Assembly (NCBI GenBank): GCA_936450465.1
Contig: OW388297.1
Coordinates: 60,206,581 to 60,270,580 of the forward strand
Reading direction: 5' to 3'
DNA length: 64,000 bases
DNA from: Gibbula magus
Taxonomy: Eukaryota > Mollusca > Gastropoda > Trochida > Trochidae
Under the pieces are notes generated by a model, which worked only from the letters and a program-made list of their open reading frames with translations, had not been told where the DNA came from and did not search any database. A program made the position numbers and the translations under genes. This document shows positions 56,095 through 64,000 of this stretch, one piece after another. Position 1 is the first letter of the stretch. The number at the start of each line of letters is the position of its first letter.

Positions 56095-57734
56095 ATGCCT
56101 TGATCGCGGTTTATTGCAGGTTTGTCCCTTCGAATGTCAATCGCTTCTTGGAGTTTCCTTTGGCGCCAGTTTTTGTTGTTGGTTGACAGGACTTTGGTAG
56201 CTTCCCAATCGATGATGTGATCCTTGTTTTTCAGGGTATGCTCAGACAGGGCGGATTTCTGGTCAAGTTTGTTGACGGACGCTTGGTGTTCCTTGATCCT
56301 TGTGTTGATAGGTCGTAGCGTTTCTCCGATGTACTCTTGGCCACAATGACATGGAATTTTGTAGATGCATCCTCTTGGGTTGGGGCTTGCAGTGCTGGTT
56401 CCTCTGCCGTTGGCTTTGAGTAGTTGCTTGAGGGTGTTGCCGCTTGTGAATGTTACATCTATGCTGGCTTTGTTCTTGATGAGGCGAGCGATCTTGTGGC
56501 TGAGGGGGCCGATGTAGGGAATTGTGACCCGGATTGGCGATGGTTCAGGCTTGTGGGTGGTGTCTCTGATGGTGAGTGTTTTGTTGATGGTCTTGGTGAC
56601 TAGGCCTGCAGGATATCCATTGAGTGAGGTGAATGTGTTCTTCAGATGTTGTAGCTCTTGATTGAGGGCGTCGGGATGACAAATGGATTTGGCACGTCTT
56701 GTGAGTGTGGCTATAATGGCTTGTTTGATTTGAGGGTGATGGCAGGAATTGTAGTGGATATACAGGTCGGTGTGAGTTGGCTTGCGGTAGACAGTTGTTT
56801 TAAGTCCATGCTCTGTGGCTTGCAGGGAGACATCTAAGAAGGGGAGATGGTGGTCAATTTCTGTTTCCATGGTGAACTTGATTCTTGGATGCTGGGCGTT
56901 GAGATGTTGTAGGAGACTGTTTTGATCATCATGTTGGGCTATGGTGGTGAAGGTGTCATCTACCTTGCGGAACCAGCATTGAGGCTGAAATGGGGCATTG
57001 GAGAGCGCTGATTCTTCGAAGGATGTCATGAAGATCTCTGTTATGAGAGGGGATAGTGGTGAACCCATTGGAAGTCCGTGGATTTGCTTGTAGATCTTGT
57101 CATTGAAGGTAAAGTAGGAAGTTTCGAAGCAGCTGGATGCGAGGTTGATGAGGCTGTTGATGGTTAACTTAGTGTCGAGCTGGTCAATGCAGGTCTGGAG
57201 CTTGGATCGGAGTACTTCTAAGGCCTCTTGTAGGAGGATGTTGGTGAAGAGGTCGACAACGTCGTAGCTGACCATGGTTCCTTCGAGATTTGCTTCCTTG
57301 AGATGGTTGACGAAAGATGAAGAGTCGCTGATGTAGGACTTACCTTCTTTACCTAAGGGTGCTAGGAGACGGGAAAGGAACTGGGCGGTGTTGTAGAATA
57401 CTGATCCTCTGGAGCAAACTAGGATCCTGGCCTTTGGTGGGTTTTTGTGGATCTTGATTGTGGCTCTGGCATATGGGGCTTGGGAATTGATGGGGTTGAG
57501 CTGGTTGAAAATGATGTCATTGATCTCATCGTTGTTATGGGGTTCTTTGAGGGTTTTCTTGTGCTGGCGTTCGAGACGAGCTGTTGGGTCCTTGTTGATG
57601 GTTTGGTAGGTGGTAGTGTCGGAGAGGGTCTTGTTGATTAGTTGATTGAAGTCAGGTGTATCCATGACGACTGCTGCTTTACCCTTGTCAGCCTCTGTTA
57701 TGGTGATGGTGGTATCCTTTTTTAGTTCAACCAT
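56061..57734 (-). CDS. Penelope-like reverse transcriptase with GIY-YIG endonuclease
   Basis: The 557-codon intact frame would copy element RNA and cut target DNA. Domain order: an N-terminal block with ITEADKGKAAVVMD (~13-26); an RT domain with YARATIKIHKNPPKAR, motif A VSYDVVDLFTNI (155-166), motif B GLPMGSPLSPLITEIF (220-235) and motif C RKVDD (256-260, in place of the usual YVDD); then LPFLDVSLQ. The C-terminal GIY-YIG nuclease has GCIYKIPCHCGQEYIGET (455-472), the Arg of LRPINTRIKEH, and the Glu in LQEAIDIRRDKPAINRDQ near the end. The frame stays open 75 codons upstream (to 57959) with family-like residues (LSKGLKYVPTNAKIKTDAF) but no ATG. So the true N-terminus was probably lost at the junction with the inverted end. 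Confidence 0.93.
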   Translation of the reverse strand: MVELKKDTTITITEADKGKAAVVMDTPDFNQLINKTLSDTTTYQTINKDPTARLERQHKKTLKEPHNNDEINDIIFNQLNPINSQAPYARATIKIHKNPPKARILVCSRGSVFYNTAQFLSRLLAPLGKEGKSYISDSSSFVNHLKEANLEGTMVSYDVVDLFTNILLQEALEVLRSKLQTCIDQLDTKLTINSLINLASSCFETSYFTFNDKIYKQIHGLPMGSPLSPLITEIFMTSFEESALSNAPFQPQCWFRKVDDTFTTIAQHDDQNSLLQHLNAQHPRIKFTMETEIDHHLPFLDVSLQATEHGLKTTVYRKPTHTDLYIHYNSCHHPQIKQAIIATLTRRAKSICHPDALNQELQHLKNTFTSLNGYPAGLVTKTINKTLTIRDTTHKPEPSPIRVTIPYIGPLSHKIARLIKNKASIDVTFTSGNTLKQLLKANGRGTSTASPNPRGCIYKIPCHCGQEYIGETLRPINTRIKEHQASVNKLDQKSALSEHTLKNKDHIIDWEATKVLSTNNKNWRQRKLQEAIDIRRDKPAINRDQGIFLPCAWDSLI

Positions 57735-57929
57735 GGCGTTTCTCTCTTCTTTGGTGAGATTTTTACTTGGCTTTGGGGATTTCCTGATGATGTCAACAAT
57801 CTGGTGGCGCAGGTAGTCAACATTGCCATTTGGGGCAAGTTGTTGGAGCCCACTCTCGATGCTGGTGATGAAGGCATCCGTTTTGATTTTTGCGTTGGTG
57901 GGTACATACTTGAGGCCTTTGCTGAGCGA

Positions 57930-58526
57930 CTTCCTACCATGTGCGTGGGATTCACTGATCTAGAACTTCTATCTCCTGTCGGAGGAAATATCCGAGGACA
58001 ACCCAACCTAACCAAATCCAAGTATCCCTACCCTCCATCCACTCCTGTCGGAGAAAATTATCCGAGGAGTCCCCACCAATCAACACCCCACCAATCAACA
58101 CCTATCAGCTCCAATCACCATCCAATCACCATGCAACAACTTCAAAGCCACCCACATCAACAACTGGCCTCTCTTCCAATCAACTATAATTATTATTTGC
58201 TTAACAATTTCAATAAAGCCAATTGGCCTCCCTCCTTTCATCATGTGTGTTTATTTACATTTATCTACTTACTCCCATTCATGTTTGTATTACAAATCCT
58301 CATCATTCTCATGCTTCATGTTTGTATTACAAATCCCCATTGTATACCATTCTCCTGCTTGTTAATCTCCCTGATTGAGTTTCCTCACTATTGTTTGGTT
58401 TGCTATATAAATGTACCACATTTTGTTATTTCCTTACATTGCACCTGATGAAGGAGTGAGTATGTACTCCGAAACGTCGTGTATTTTCACATTAAAGAAG
58501 TTGTTTTCCAGAAAATCTTCCTGTTC
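57930..58526 (+). repeat. Penelope copy 1, right inverted end
   Basis: Inverse copy of 55498-56094 (same 597-bp length). Frames on the plus strand here mirror the left end and are not genes. A plus-strand hammerhead-like motif lies at 58441-58482. Confidence 0.9.
58441..58482 (+). ncRNA. Hammerhead-like ribozyme motif, inverted copy
   Basis: CTGATGA (58445-58451), A, GGAGT-(8 nt)-ACTCC, GAAACGTC|GTGTAT. Stem I here pairs 5 bp (TGCAC with GTGTA, one G-U), better than in the left copy. It lies antisense to the RT. Confidence 0.45.
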
Positions 58527-58562
58527 TTATGTATACCACTTCTAAATGCCCTTCAAAGACCT

Positions 58563-59302
58563 GAACATTATAGAGTTTTTAACAAAAATAAAAAATGGAA
58601 TATTTTGAAAAGTTTCAAAGAGTCAGGGTCGAATCTATGCATGACGTAATTGTGTCTTTCAAACTGTTAATGCCAAGTTTTACATTTCAACTGTCGATGA
58701 TGGATTACAAGATTTCCAAATTAGCAAAAATTCCGTTTTAGTGCCGACATTATAGCGTTTTTAAGAACAATAAAACAAATAGAATATTTTATAAGTTGCA
58801 AAGAGTCAGGGTCGAGACTTTGCATGCCGATATTGTGTGTTTCAAACTGTTAATGCAAAGTTTTACATTTCAACTATCGATGATGGATTACGAGATTTCC
58901 AAACTAGCCAAAATTGTGTTTTAGGACGAACATAATAGCGTTTTTAACAACAACAAAAAATGGAATATTTTGAAAAGTTTCAAAGAGTCAGGGTCGAGAC
59001 TTTGCATGCCATAATTGTGTCTTTCAAACTGTTAATGCCAAGTTTTACATTTCAACTGTCGATGATGGATTACAAGATTTCCAAATTAGCAAAAATTCCG
59101 TTTTAGTGCCGACATTATAGCGTTTTTAAGAACAATAAAAAATGGAATATTTTGAAAAGTTGCAAAGAGTCAGGGTCGAGACTTTGCATGGCGTAATTGT
59201 GTGTTCAAACTGTTAATGCAAAGTTTTACATTTCAACTATCGATGATCGATTACAAGATTTCCAAACTGGCAAAAGTTCCCTTTTAGGACGAACATTATA
59301 GA
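58563..59302 (+). repeat. Satellite block between Penelope copies 1 and 2
   Basis: 740 bp: four monomers (anchors at 58616, 58799, 58981, 59163) plus the 12-bp duplicated target. The last monomer is cut at GAACATTATAGA exactly as at 55499. Confidence 0.92.
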
Positions 59303-62300
59303 ACAGGAAGATTTTCTGGATAACAACTTCTTTAATGTGAAAATACACGACGTTTCGGAGTACATTCTCACTCCTTCATCAGGTGGAATGTAAGGAAATA
59401 ACAAAATGTGGTACATTTATATAGCAAACAAAACAATAGTGAGGAAACTCAATCAGGGAGATTAACAAGCAGGAGAATGGTATACAATGGGGATTTGTAA
59501 TACAAACATGAAGCATGAGAATGATGAGGATTTGTAATACAAACATGAATGGGAGTAAGTAGATAAATGTAAATAAACACACATGATGAAAGGAGGGAGG
59601 CCAATTGGCTTTATTGAAATTGTTAAGCAAATAATAATTATAGTTGATTGGAAGAGAGGCCAGTTGTTGATGTGGGTGGCTTTGAAGTTGTTGCATGGTG
59701 ATTGGATGGTGATTGGAGCTGATAGGTGTTGATTGGTGGGGTGTTGATTGGTGGGGACTCCTCGGATAATTTTCTCCGACAGGAGTGGATGGAGGGTAGG
59801 GATACTTGGATTTGGTTAGGTTGGGTTGTCCTCGGATATTTCCTCCGACAGGAGATAGAAGTTCTAGATCAGTGAATCCCACGCACATGGTAGGAAGATG
59901 CCTTGATCGCGGTTTATTGCAGGTTTGTCCCTTCGAATGTCAATCGCTTCTTGGAGTTTCCTTTGGCGCCAGTTCTTGTTGTTGGTTGACAGGACTTTGG
60001 TAGCTTCCCAATCGATGATGTGATCCTTGTTTTTCAGGGTATGCTCAGACAGGGCGGATTTCTTGTCAAGTTTGTTGACGGACGCTTGGTGTTCCTTGAT
60101 CCTTGTGTTGATAGGTCGTAGCGTTTCTCCGATGTACTCTTGGCCACAATGACATGGAATTTTGTAGATGCATCCTCTTGGGTTGGGGCTTGCAGTGCTG
60201 GTTCCTCTGCCGTTGGCTTTGAGTAGTTGCTTGAGGGTGTTGCCGCTTGTGAATGTTACATCTATGCTGGCTTTGTTCTTGATGAGGCGAGCGATCTTGT
60301 GGCTGAGGGGGCCGATGTAGGGAATTGTGACCCGGATTGGCGATGGTTCAGGCTTGTGGGTGGTGTCTCTGATGGTGAGTGTTTTGTTGATGGTCTTGGT
60401 GACTAGGCCTGCAGGATATCCATTGAGTGAGGTGAATGTGTTCTTCAGATGTTGTAGCTCTTGATTGAGGGCGTCGGGATGACAAATGGATTTGGCACGT
60501 CTTGTGAGTGTGGCTATAATGGCTTGTTTGATTTGAGGGTGATGGCAGGAATTGTAGTGGATATACAGGTCGGTGTGAGTTGGCTTGCGGTAGACAGTTG
60601 TTTTAAGTCCATGCTCTGTGGCTTGCAGGGAGACATCTAAGAAGGGGAGATGGTGGTCAATTTCTGTTTCCATGGTGAACTTGATTCTTGGATGCTGGGC
60701 GTTGAGATGTTGTAGGAGACTGTTTTGATCATCATGTTGGGCTATGGTGGTGAAGGTGTCATCTACCTTGCGGAACCAGCATTGAGGCTGAAATGGGGCA
60801 TTGGAGAGCGCTGATTCTTCGAAGGATGTCATGAAGATCTCTGTTATGAGAGGGGATAGTGGTGAACCCATTGGAAGTCCGTGGATTTGCTTGTAGATCT
60901 TGTCATTGAAGGTAAAGTAGGAAGTTTCGAAGCAGCTGGATGCGAGGTTGATGAGGCTGTTGATGGTTAACTTAGTGTCGAGCTGGTCAATGCAGGTCTG
61001 GAGCTTGGATCGGAGTACTTCTAAGGCCTCTTGTAGGAGGATGTTGGTGAAGAGGTCGACAACGTCGTAGCTGACCATGGTTCCTTCGAGATTTGCTTCC
61101 TTGAGATGGTTGACGAAAGATGAAGAGTCGCTGATGTAGGACTTACCTTCTTTACCTAAGGGTGCTAGGAGACGGGAAAGGAACTGGGCGGTGTTGTAGA
61201 ATACTGATCCTCTGGAGCAAACTAGGATCCTGGCCTTTGGTGGGTTTTTGTGGATCTTGATTGTGGCTCTGGCATATGGGGCTTGGGAATTGATGGGGTT
61301 GAGCTGGTTGAAAATGATGTCATTGATCTCATCGTTGTTATGGGGTTCTTTGAGGGTTTTCTTGTGCTGGCGTTCGAGACGAGCTGTTGGGTTCTTGTTG
61401 ATGGTTTGGTAGGTGGTAGTGTCGGAGAGGGTCTTGTTGATTAGTTGATTGAAGTCAGGTGTATCCATGACGACTGCTGCTTTACCCTTGTCAGCCTCTG
61501 TTATGGTGATGGTGGTATCCTTTTTTAGTTCAACCATGGCGTTTCTCTCTTCTTTGGTGAGATTTTTACTTGGCTTTGGGGATTTCCTGATGATGTCAAC
61601 AATCTGGTGGCGCAGGTAGTCAACATTGCCATTTGGGGCAAGTTGTTGGAGCCCACTCTCGATGCTGGTGATGAAGGCATCCGTTTTGATTTTTGCGTTG
61701 GTGGGTACATACTTGAGGCCTTTGCTGAGCGACTTCCTACCATGTGCGTTGGATTCACTGATCTAGAACTTCTATCTCCTGTCGGAGGAAATATCCGAGG
61801 ACAACCCAACCTAACCAAATCCAAGTATCCCTACCCTCCATCCACTCCTGTCGGAGAAAATTATCCGAGGAGTCCCCACCAATCAACACCCCACCAATCA
61901 ACACCTATCAGCTCCAATCACCATCCAATCACCATGCAACAACTTCAAAGCCACCCACATCAACAACTGGCCTCTCTTCCAATCAACTATAATTATTATT
62001 TGCTTAACAATTTCAATAAAGCCAATTGGCCTCCCTCCTTTCATCATGTGTGTTTATTTACATTTATCTACTTACTCCCATTCATGTTTGTATTACAAAT
62101 CCTCATCATTCTCATGCTTCATGTTTGTATTACAAATCCCCATTGTATACCATTCTCCTGCTTGTTAATCTCCCTGATTGAGTTTCCTCACTATTGTTTG
62201 GTTTGCTATATAAATGTACCACATTTTGTTATTTCCTTACATTGCACCTGATGAAGGAGTGAGTATGTACTCCGAAACGTCGTGTATTTTCACATTAAAG

Positions 62301-62365
62301 AAGTTGTTTTCCAGAAAATCTTCCTGTTCTTATGTATACCACTTCTAAATGCCCTTCAAAGACCT
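59303..62365 (-). mobile_element. Penelope-like retroelement, copy 2
   Basis: Same structure as 55500-58562 shifted by exactly 3,803 bp, with the same insertion point, inverted ends (59301-59897 and 61733-62329) and satellite flanks. This shows copying of the whole element-plus-satellite unit and not a second insertion. Hammerhead-like motifs recur at 59352-59382 (minus) and 62244-62285 (plus). Confidence 0.93.
59864..61537 (-). CDS. Penelope-like RT with GIY-YIG endonuclease, copy 2
   Basis: Intact 557-codon frame, differing from copy 1 at two residues noticed by eye (Asp49 to Asn, and Gln492 to Lys in the C-terminal domain). Motifs A, B, C (RKVDD) and the nuclease residues are unchanged. 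The ORF likewise stays open upstream of its first ATG. Retained reading frame in both copies reflects recent duplication; whether either is expressed is unknown. Confidence 0.93.
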   Translation of the reverse strand: MVELKKDTTITITEADKGKAAVVMDTPDFNQLINKTLSDTTTYQTINKNPTARLERQHKKTLKEPHNNDEINDIIFNQLNPINSQAPYARATIKIHKNPPKARILVCSRGSVFYNTAQFLSRLLAPLGKEGKSYISDSSSFVNHLKEANLEGTMVSYDVVDLFTNILLQEALEVLRSKLQTCIDQLDTKLTINSLINLASSCFETSYFTFNDKIYKQIHGLPMGSPLSPLITEIFMTSFEESALSNAPFQPQCWFRKVDDTFTTIAQHDDQNSLLQHLNAQHPRIKFTMETEIDHHLPFLDVSLQATEHGLKTTVYRKPTHTDLYIHYNSCHHPQIKQAIIATLTRRAKSICHPDALNQELQHLKNTFTSLNGYPAGLVTKTINKTLTIRDTTHKPEPSPIRVTIPYIGPLSHKIARLIKNKASIDVTFTSGNTLKQLLKANGRGTSTASPNPRGCIYKIPCHCGQEYIGETLRPINTRIKEHQASVNKLDKKSALSEHTLKNKDHIIDWEATKVLSTNNKNWRQRKLQEAIDIRRDKPAINRDQGIFLPCAWDSLI

Positions 62366-63105
62366 GAACATTATAGAGTTTTTAACAAAAATAAAAAATG
62401 GAATATTTTGAAAAGTTTCAAAGAGTCAGGGTCGAATCTATGCATGACGTAATTGTGTCTTTCAAACTGTTAATGCCAAGTTTTACATTTCAACTGTCGA
62501 TGATGGATTACAAGATTTCCAAATTAGCAAAAATTCCGTTTTAGTGCCGACATTATAGCGTTTTTAAGAACAATAAAACAAATAGAATATTTTATAAGTT
62601 GCAAAGAGTCAGGGTCGAGACTTTGCATGCCGATATTGTGTGTTTCAAACTGTTAATGCAAAGTTTTACATTTCAACTATCGATGATGGATTACGAGATT
62701 TCCAAACTAGCCAAAATTGTGTTTTAGGACGAACATAATAGCGTTTTTAACAACAACAAAAAATGGAATATTTTGAAAAGTTTCAAAGAGTCAGGGTCGA
62801 GACTTTGCATGCCATAATTGTGTCTTTCAAACTGTTAATGCCAAGTTTTACATTTCAACTGTCGATGATGGATTACAAGATTTCCAAATTAGCAAAAATT
62901 CCGTTTTAGTGCCGACATTATAGCGTTTTTAAGAACAATAAAAAATGGAATATTTTGAAAAGTTGCAAAGAGTCAGGGTCGAGACTTTGCATGGCGTAAT
63001 TGTGTGTTCAAACTGTTAATGCAAAGTTTTACATTTCAACTATCGATGATCGATTACAAGATTTCCAAACTGGCAAAAGTTCCCTTTTAGGACGAACATT
63101 ATAGA
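62366..63105 (+). repeat. Satellite block between Penelope copies 2 and 3
   Basis: It is nearly identical to 58563-59302, with four monomers and the same edge bases, including the odd TAAAACAAATAGAATATTTT variant in the second monomer. Confidence 0.92.
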
Positions 63106-64000
63106 ACAGGAAGATTTTCTGGATAACAACTTCTTTAATGTGAAAATACACGACGTTTCGGAGTACATTCTCACTCCTTCATCAGGTGGAATGTAAGGAA
63201 ATAACAAAATGTGGTACATTTATATAGCAAACAAAACAATAGTGAGGAAACTCAATCAGGGAGATTAACAAGCAGGAGAATGGTATACAATGGGGATTTG
63301 TAATACAAACATGAAGCATGAGAATGATGAGGATTTGTAATACAAACATGAATGGGAGTAAGTAGATAAATGTAAATAAACACACATGATGAAAGGAGGG
63401 AGGCCAATTGGCTTTATTGAAATTGTTAAGCAAATAATAATTATAGTTGATTGGAAGAGAGGCCAGTTGTTGATGTGGGTGGCTTTGAAGTTGTTGCATG
63501 GTGATTGGATGGTGATTGGAGCTGATAGGTGTTGATTGGTGGGGTGTTGATTGGTGGGGACTCCTCGGATAATTTTCTCCGACAGGAGTGGATGGAGGGT
63601 AGGGATACTTGGATTTGGTTAGGTTGGGTTGTCCTCGGATATTTCCTCCGACAGGAGATAGAAGTTCTAGATCAGTGAATCCCACGCACATGGTAGGAAG
63701 ATGCCTTGATCGCGGTTTATTGCAGGTTTGTCCCTTCGAATGTCAATCGCTTCTTGGAGTTTCCTTTGGCGCCAGTTCTTGTTGTTGGTTGACAGGACTT
63801 TGGTAGCTTCCCAATCGATGATGTGATCCTTGTTTTTCAGGGTATGCTCAGACAGGGCGGATTTCTTGTCAAGTTTGTTGACGGACGCTTGGTGTTCCTT
63901 GATCCTTGTGTTGATAGGTCGTAGCGTTTCTCCGATGTACTCTTGGCCACAATGACATGGAATTTTGTAGATGCATCCTCTTGGGTTGGGGCTTGCAGTG
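63106..64000 (-). mobile_element. Penelope-like retroelement, copy 3, cut by the window edge
   Basis: The left inverted end (63104-63700) and the start of the coding region are present at +3,803 bp from copy 2. A hammerhead-like motif lies at 63155-63185. The array continues beyond the window. Confidence 0.92.
63667..64000 (-). CDS. Penelope RT/GIY-YIG, copy 3, C-terminal part
   Basis: The last ~110 codons, open to the window edge, cover the GIY-YIG domain (KIPCHCGQEYIGET) through the terminal CAWDSLI. Sequence matches copy 2 over the visible part. Confidence 0.88.
   Translation of the reverse strand, partial: TASPNPRGCIYKIPCHCGQEYIGETLRPINTRIKEHQASVNKLDKKSALSEHTLKNKDHIIDWEATKVLSTNNKNWRQRKLQEAIDIRRDKPAINRDQGIFLPCAWDSLI

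Larger units (their letters stand above)
55500..58562 (-). mobile_element. Penelope-like retroelement, copy 1, inserted in the satellite
   Basis: A 3,063-bp insertion lies between two copies of GAACATTATAGA (55488-55499 and 58563-58574). The empty site exists in the monomer at about 54403-54420. It has 597-bp inverted ends (55498-56094 and 57930-58526), the arrangement seen in Penelope elements with an inverted terminal copy. Between them is an intact RT/GIY-YIG ORF on the minus strand. A short 36-bp tail (TTATGTATACCACTTC...) separates the right inverted end from the duplicated target. Confidence 0.92.

Noticed and set aside
57804..58448. 214-codon plus-strand ORF (and its twin at 61607-62251)
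   Set aside because: It is the inverted copy of the Penelope 3' end plus the antisense of the RT N-terminus. Composition and repeats follow the terminal region; no independent protein.

Overview
The window is animal nuclear DNA, most likely from a bivalve mollusc. Coding sequence is cut into short exons with GT/AG borders. The dominant interspersed repeats have the plan of bivalve 'pearl'-type elements: a terminal hairpin, ~150-bp core tandem repeats, an (ACGG)n microsatellite and a 3' hairpin. The other elements (DIRS, Penelope, piggyBac, hAT, Tc1/mariner, Mutator-like) are typical of invertebrate genomes. There is no prokaryotic or organellar content.

One host gene is recognisable. It is ACTR3 (Arp3, the actin-related subunit of the Arp2/3 actin-nucleating complex) on the minus strand. 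Exon 1 (46840-46800), exon 2 (30165-29985), exon 3 (15884-15774), exon 4 (14372-14277) and exon 5 (5280-5173) join in phase and encode about the first 179 residues. The remaining exons lie beyond the left edge. About 41 kb of intron separates some 540 coding bases, and almost all identifiable intron content is mobile DNA.

Intron 5 (left edge to 5172) holds pearl-like repeats, a TTAA-flanked MITE and a TA-flanked MITE. Intron 4 (5281-14276) holds a broken piggyBac, a pearl-like element with a nested Mutator-like MITE carrying a RecQ-like helicase exon, and a second tandem family rich in nuclear-receptor half-sites. Intron 2 (15885-29984) holds a nearly complete but frameshifted DIRS-type retrotransposon with inverted termini and an internal complementary region, a large pearl-like array, a LINE 3' end and other DNA elements. 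Intron 1 (30166-46799) holds more pearl-like arrays, an insertion inside one array, a CTCGAG-rich hAT MITE with an 8-bp target duplication, and a MITE nested inside a mariner-type MITE. Pearl 5' ends lie within about 20 nt of the splice acceptors of exons 2 and 3.

Upstream of the gene (46841 to the right edge) no host gene is visible. The region holds truncated hAT MITEs, a second mariner-type MITE, and a 2.2-kb TIR-flanked element with a zinc-finger-like ORF. From ~54,040 a ~182-bp satellite begins. A Penelope-like retroelement (RT plus GIY-YIG endonuclease, intact 557-codon ORF, 597-bp inverted ends with hammerhead-like motifs) is inserted in the satellite. Element plus four satellite monomers then repeat head to tail with a 3,803-bp period. 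Two full copies and part of a third are present, so a retroelement has become part of a satellite higher-order repeat. This is the most unusual structure in the window.
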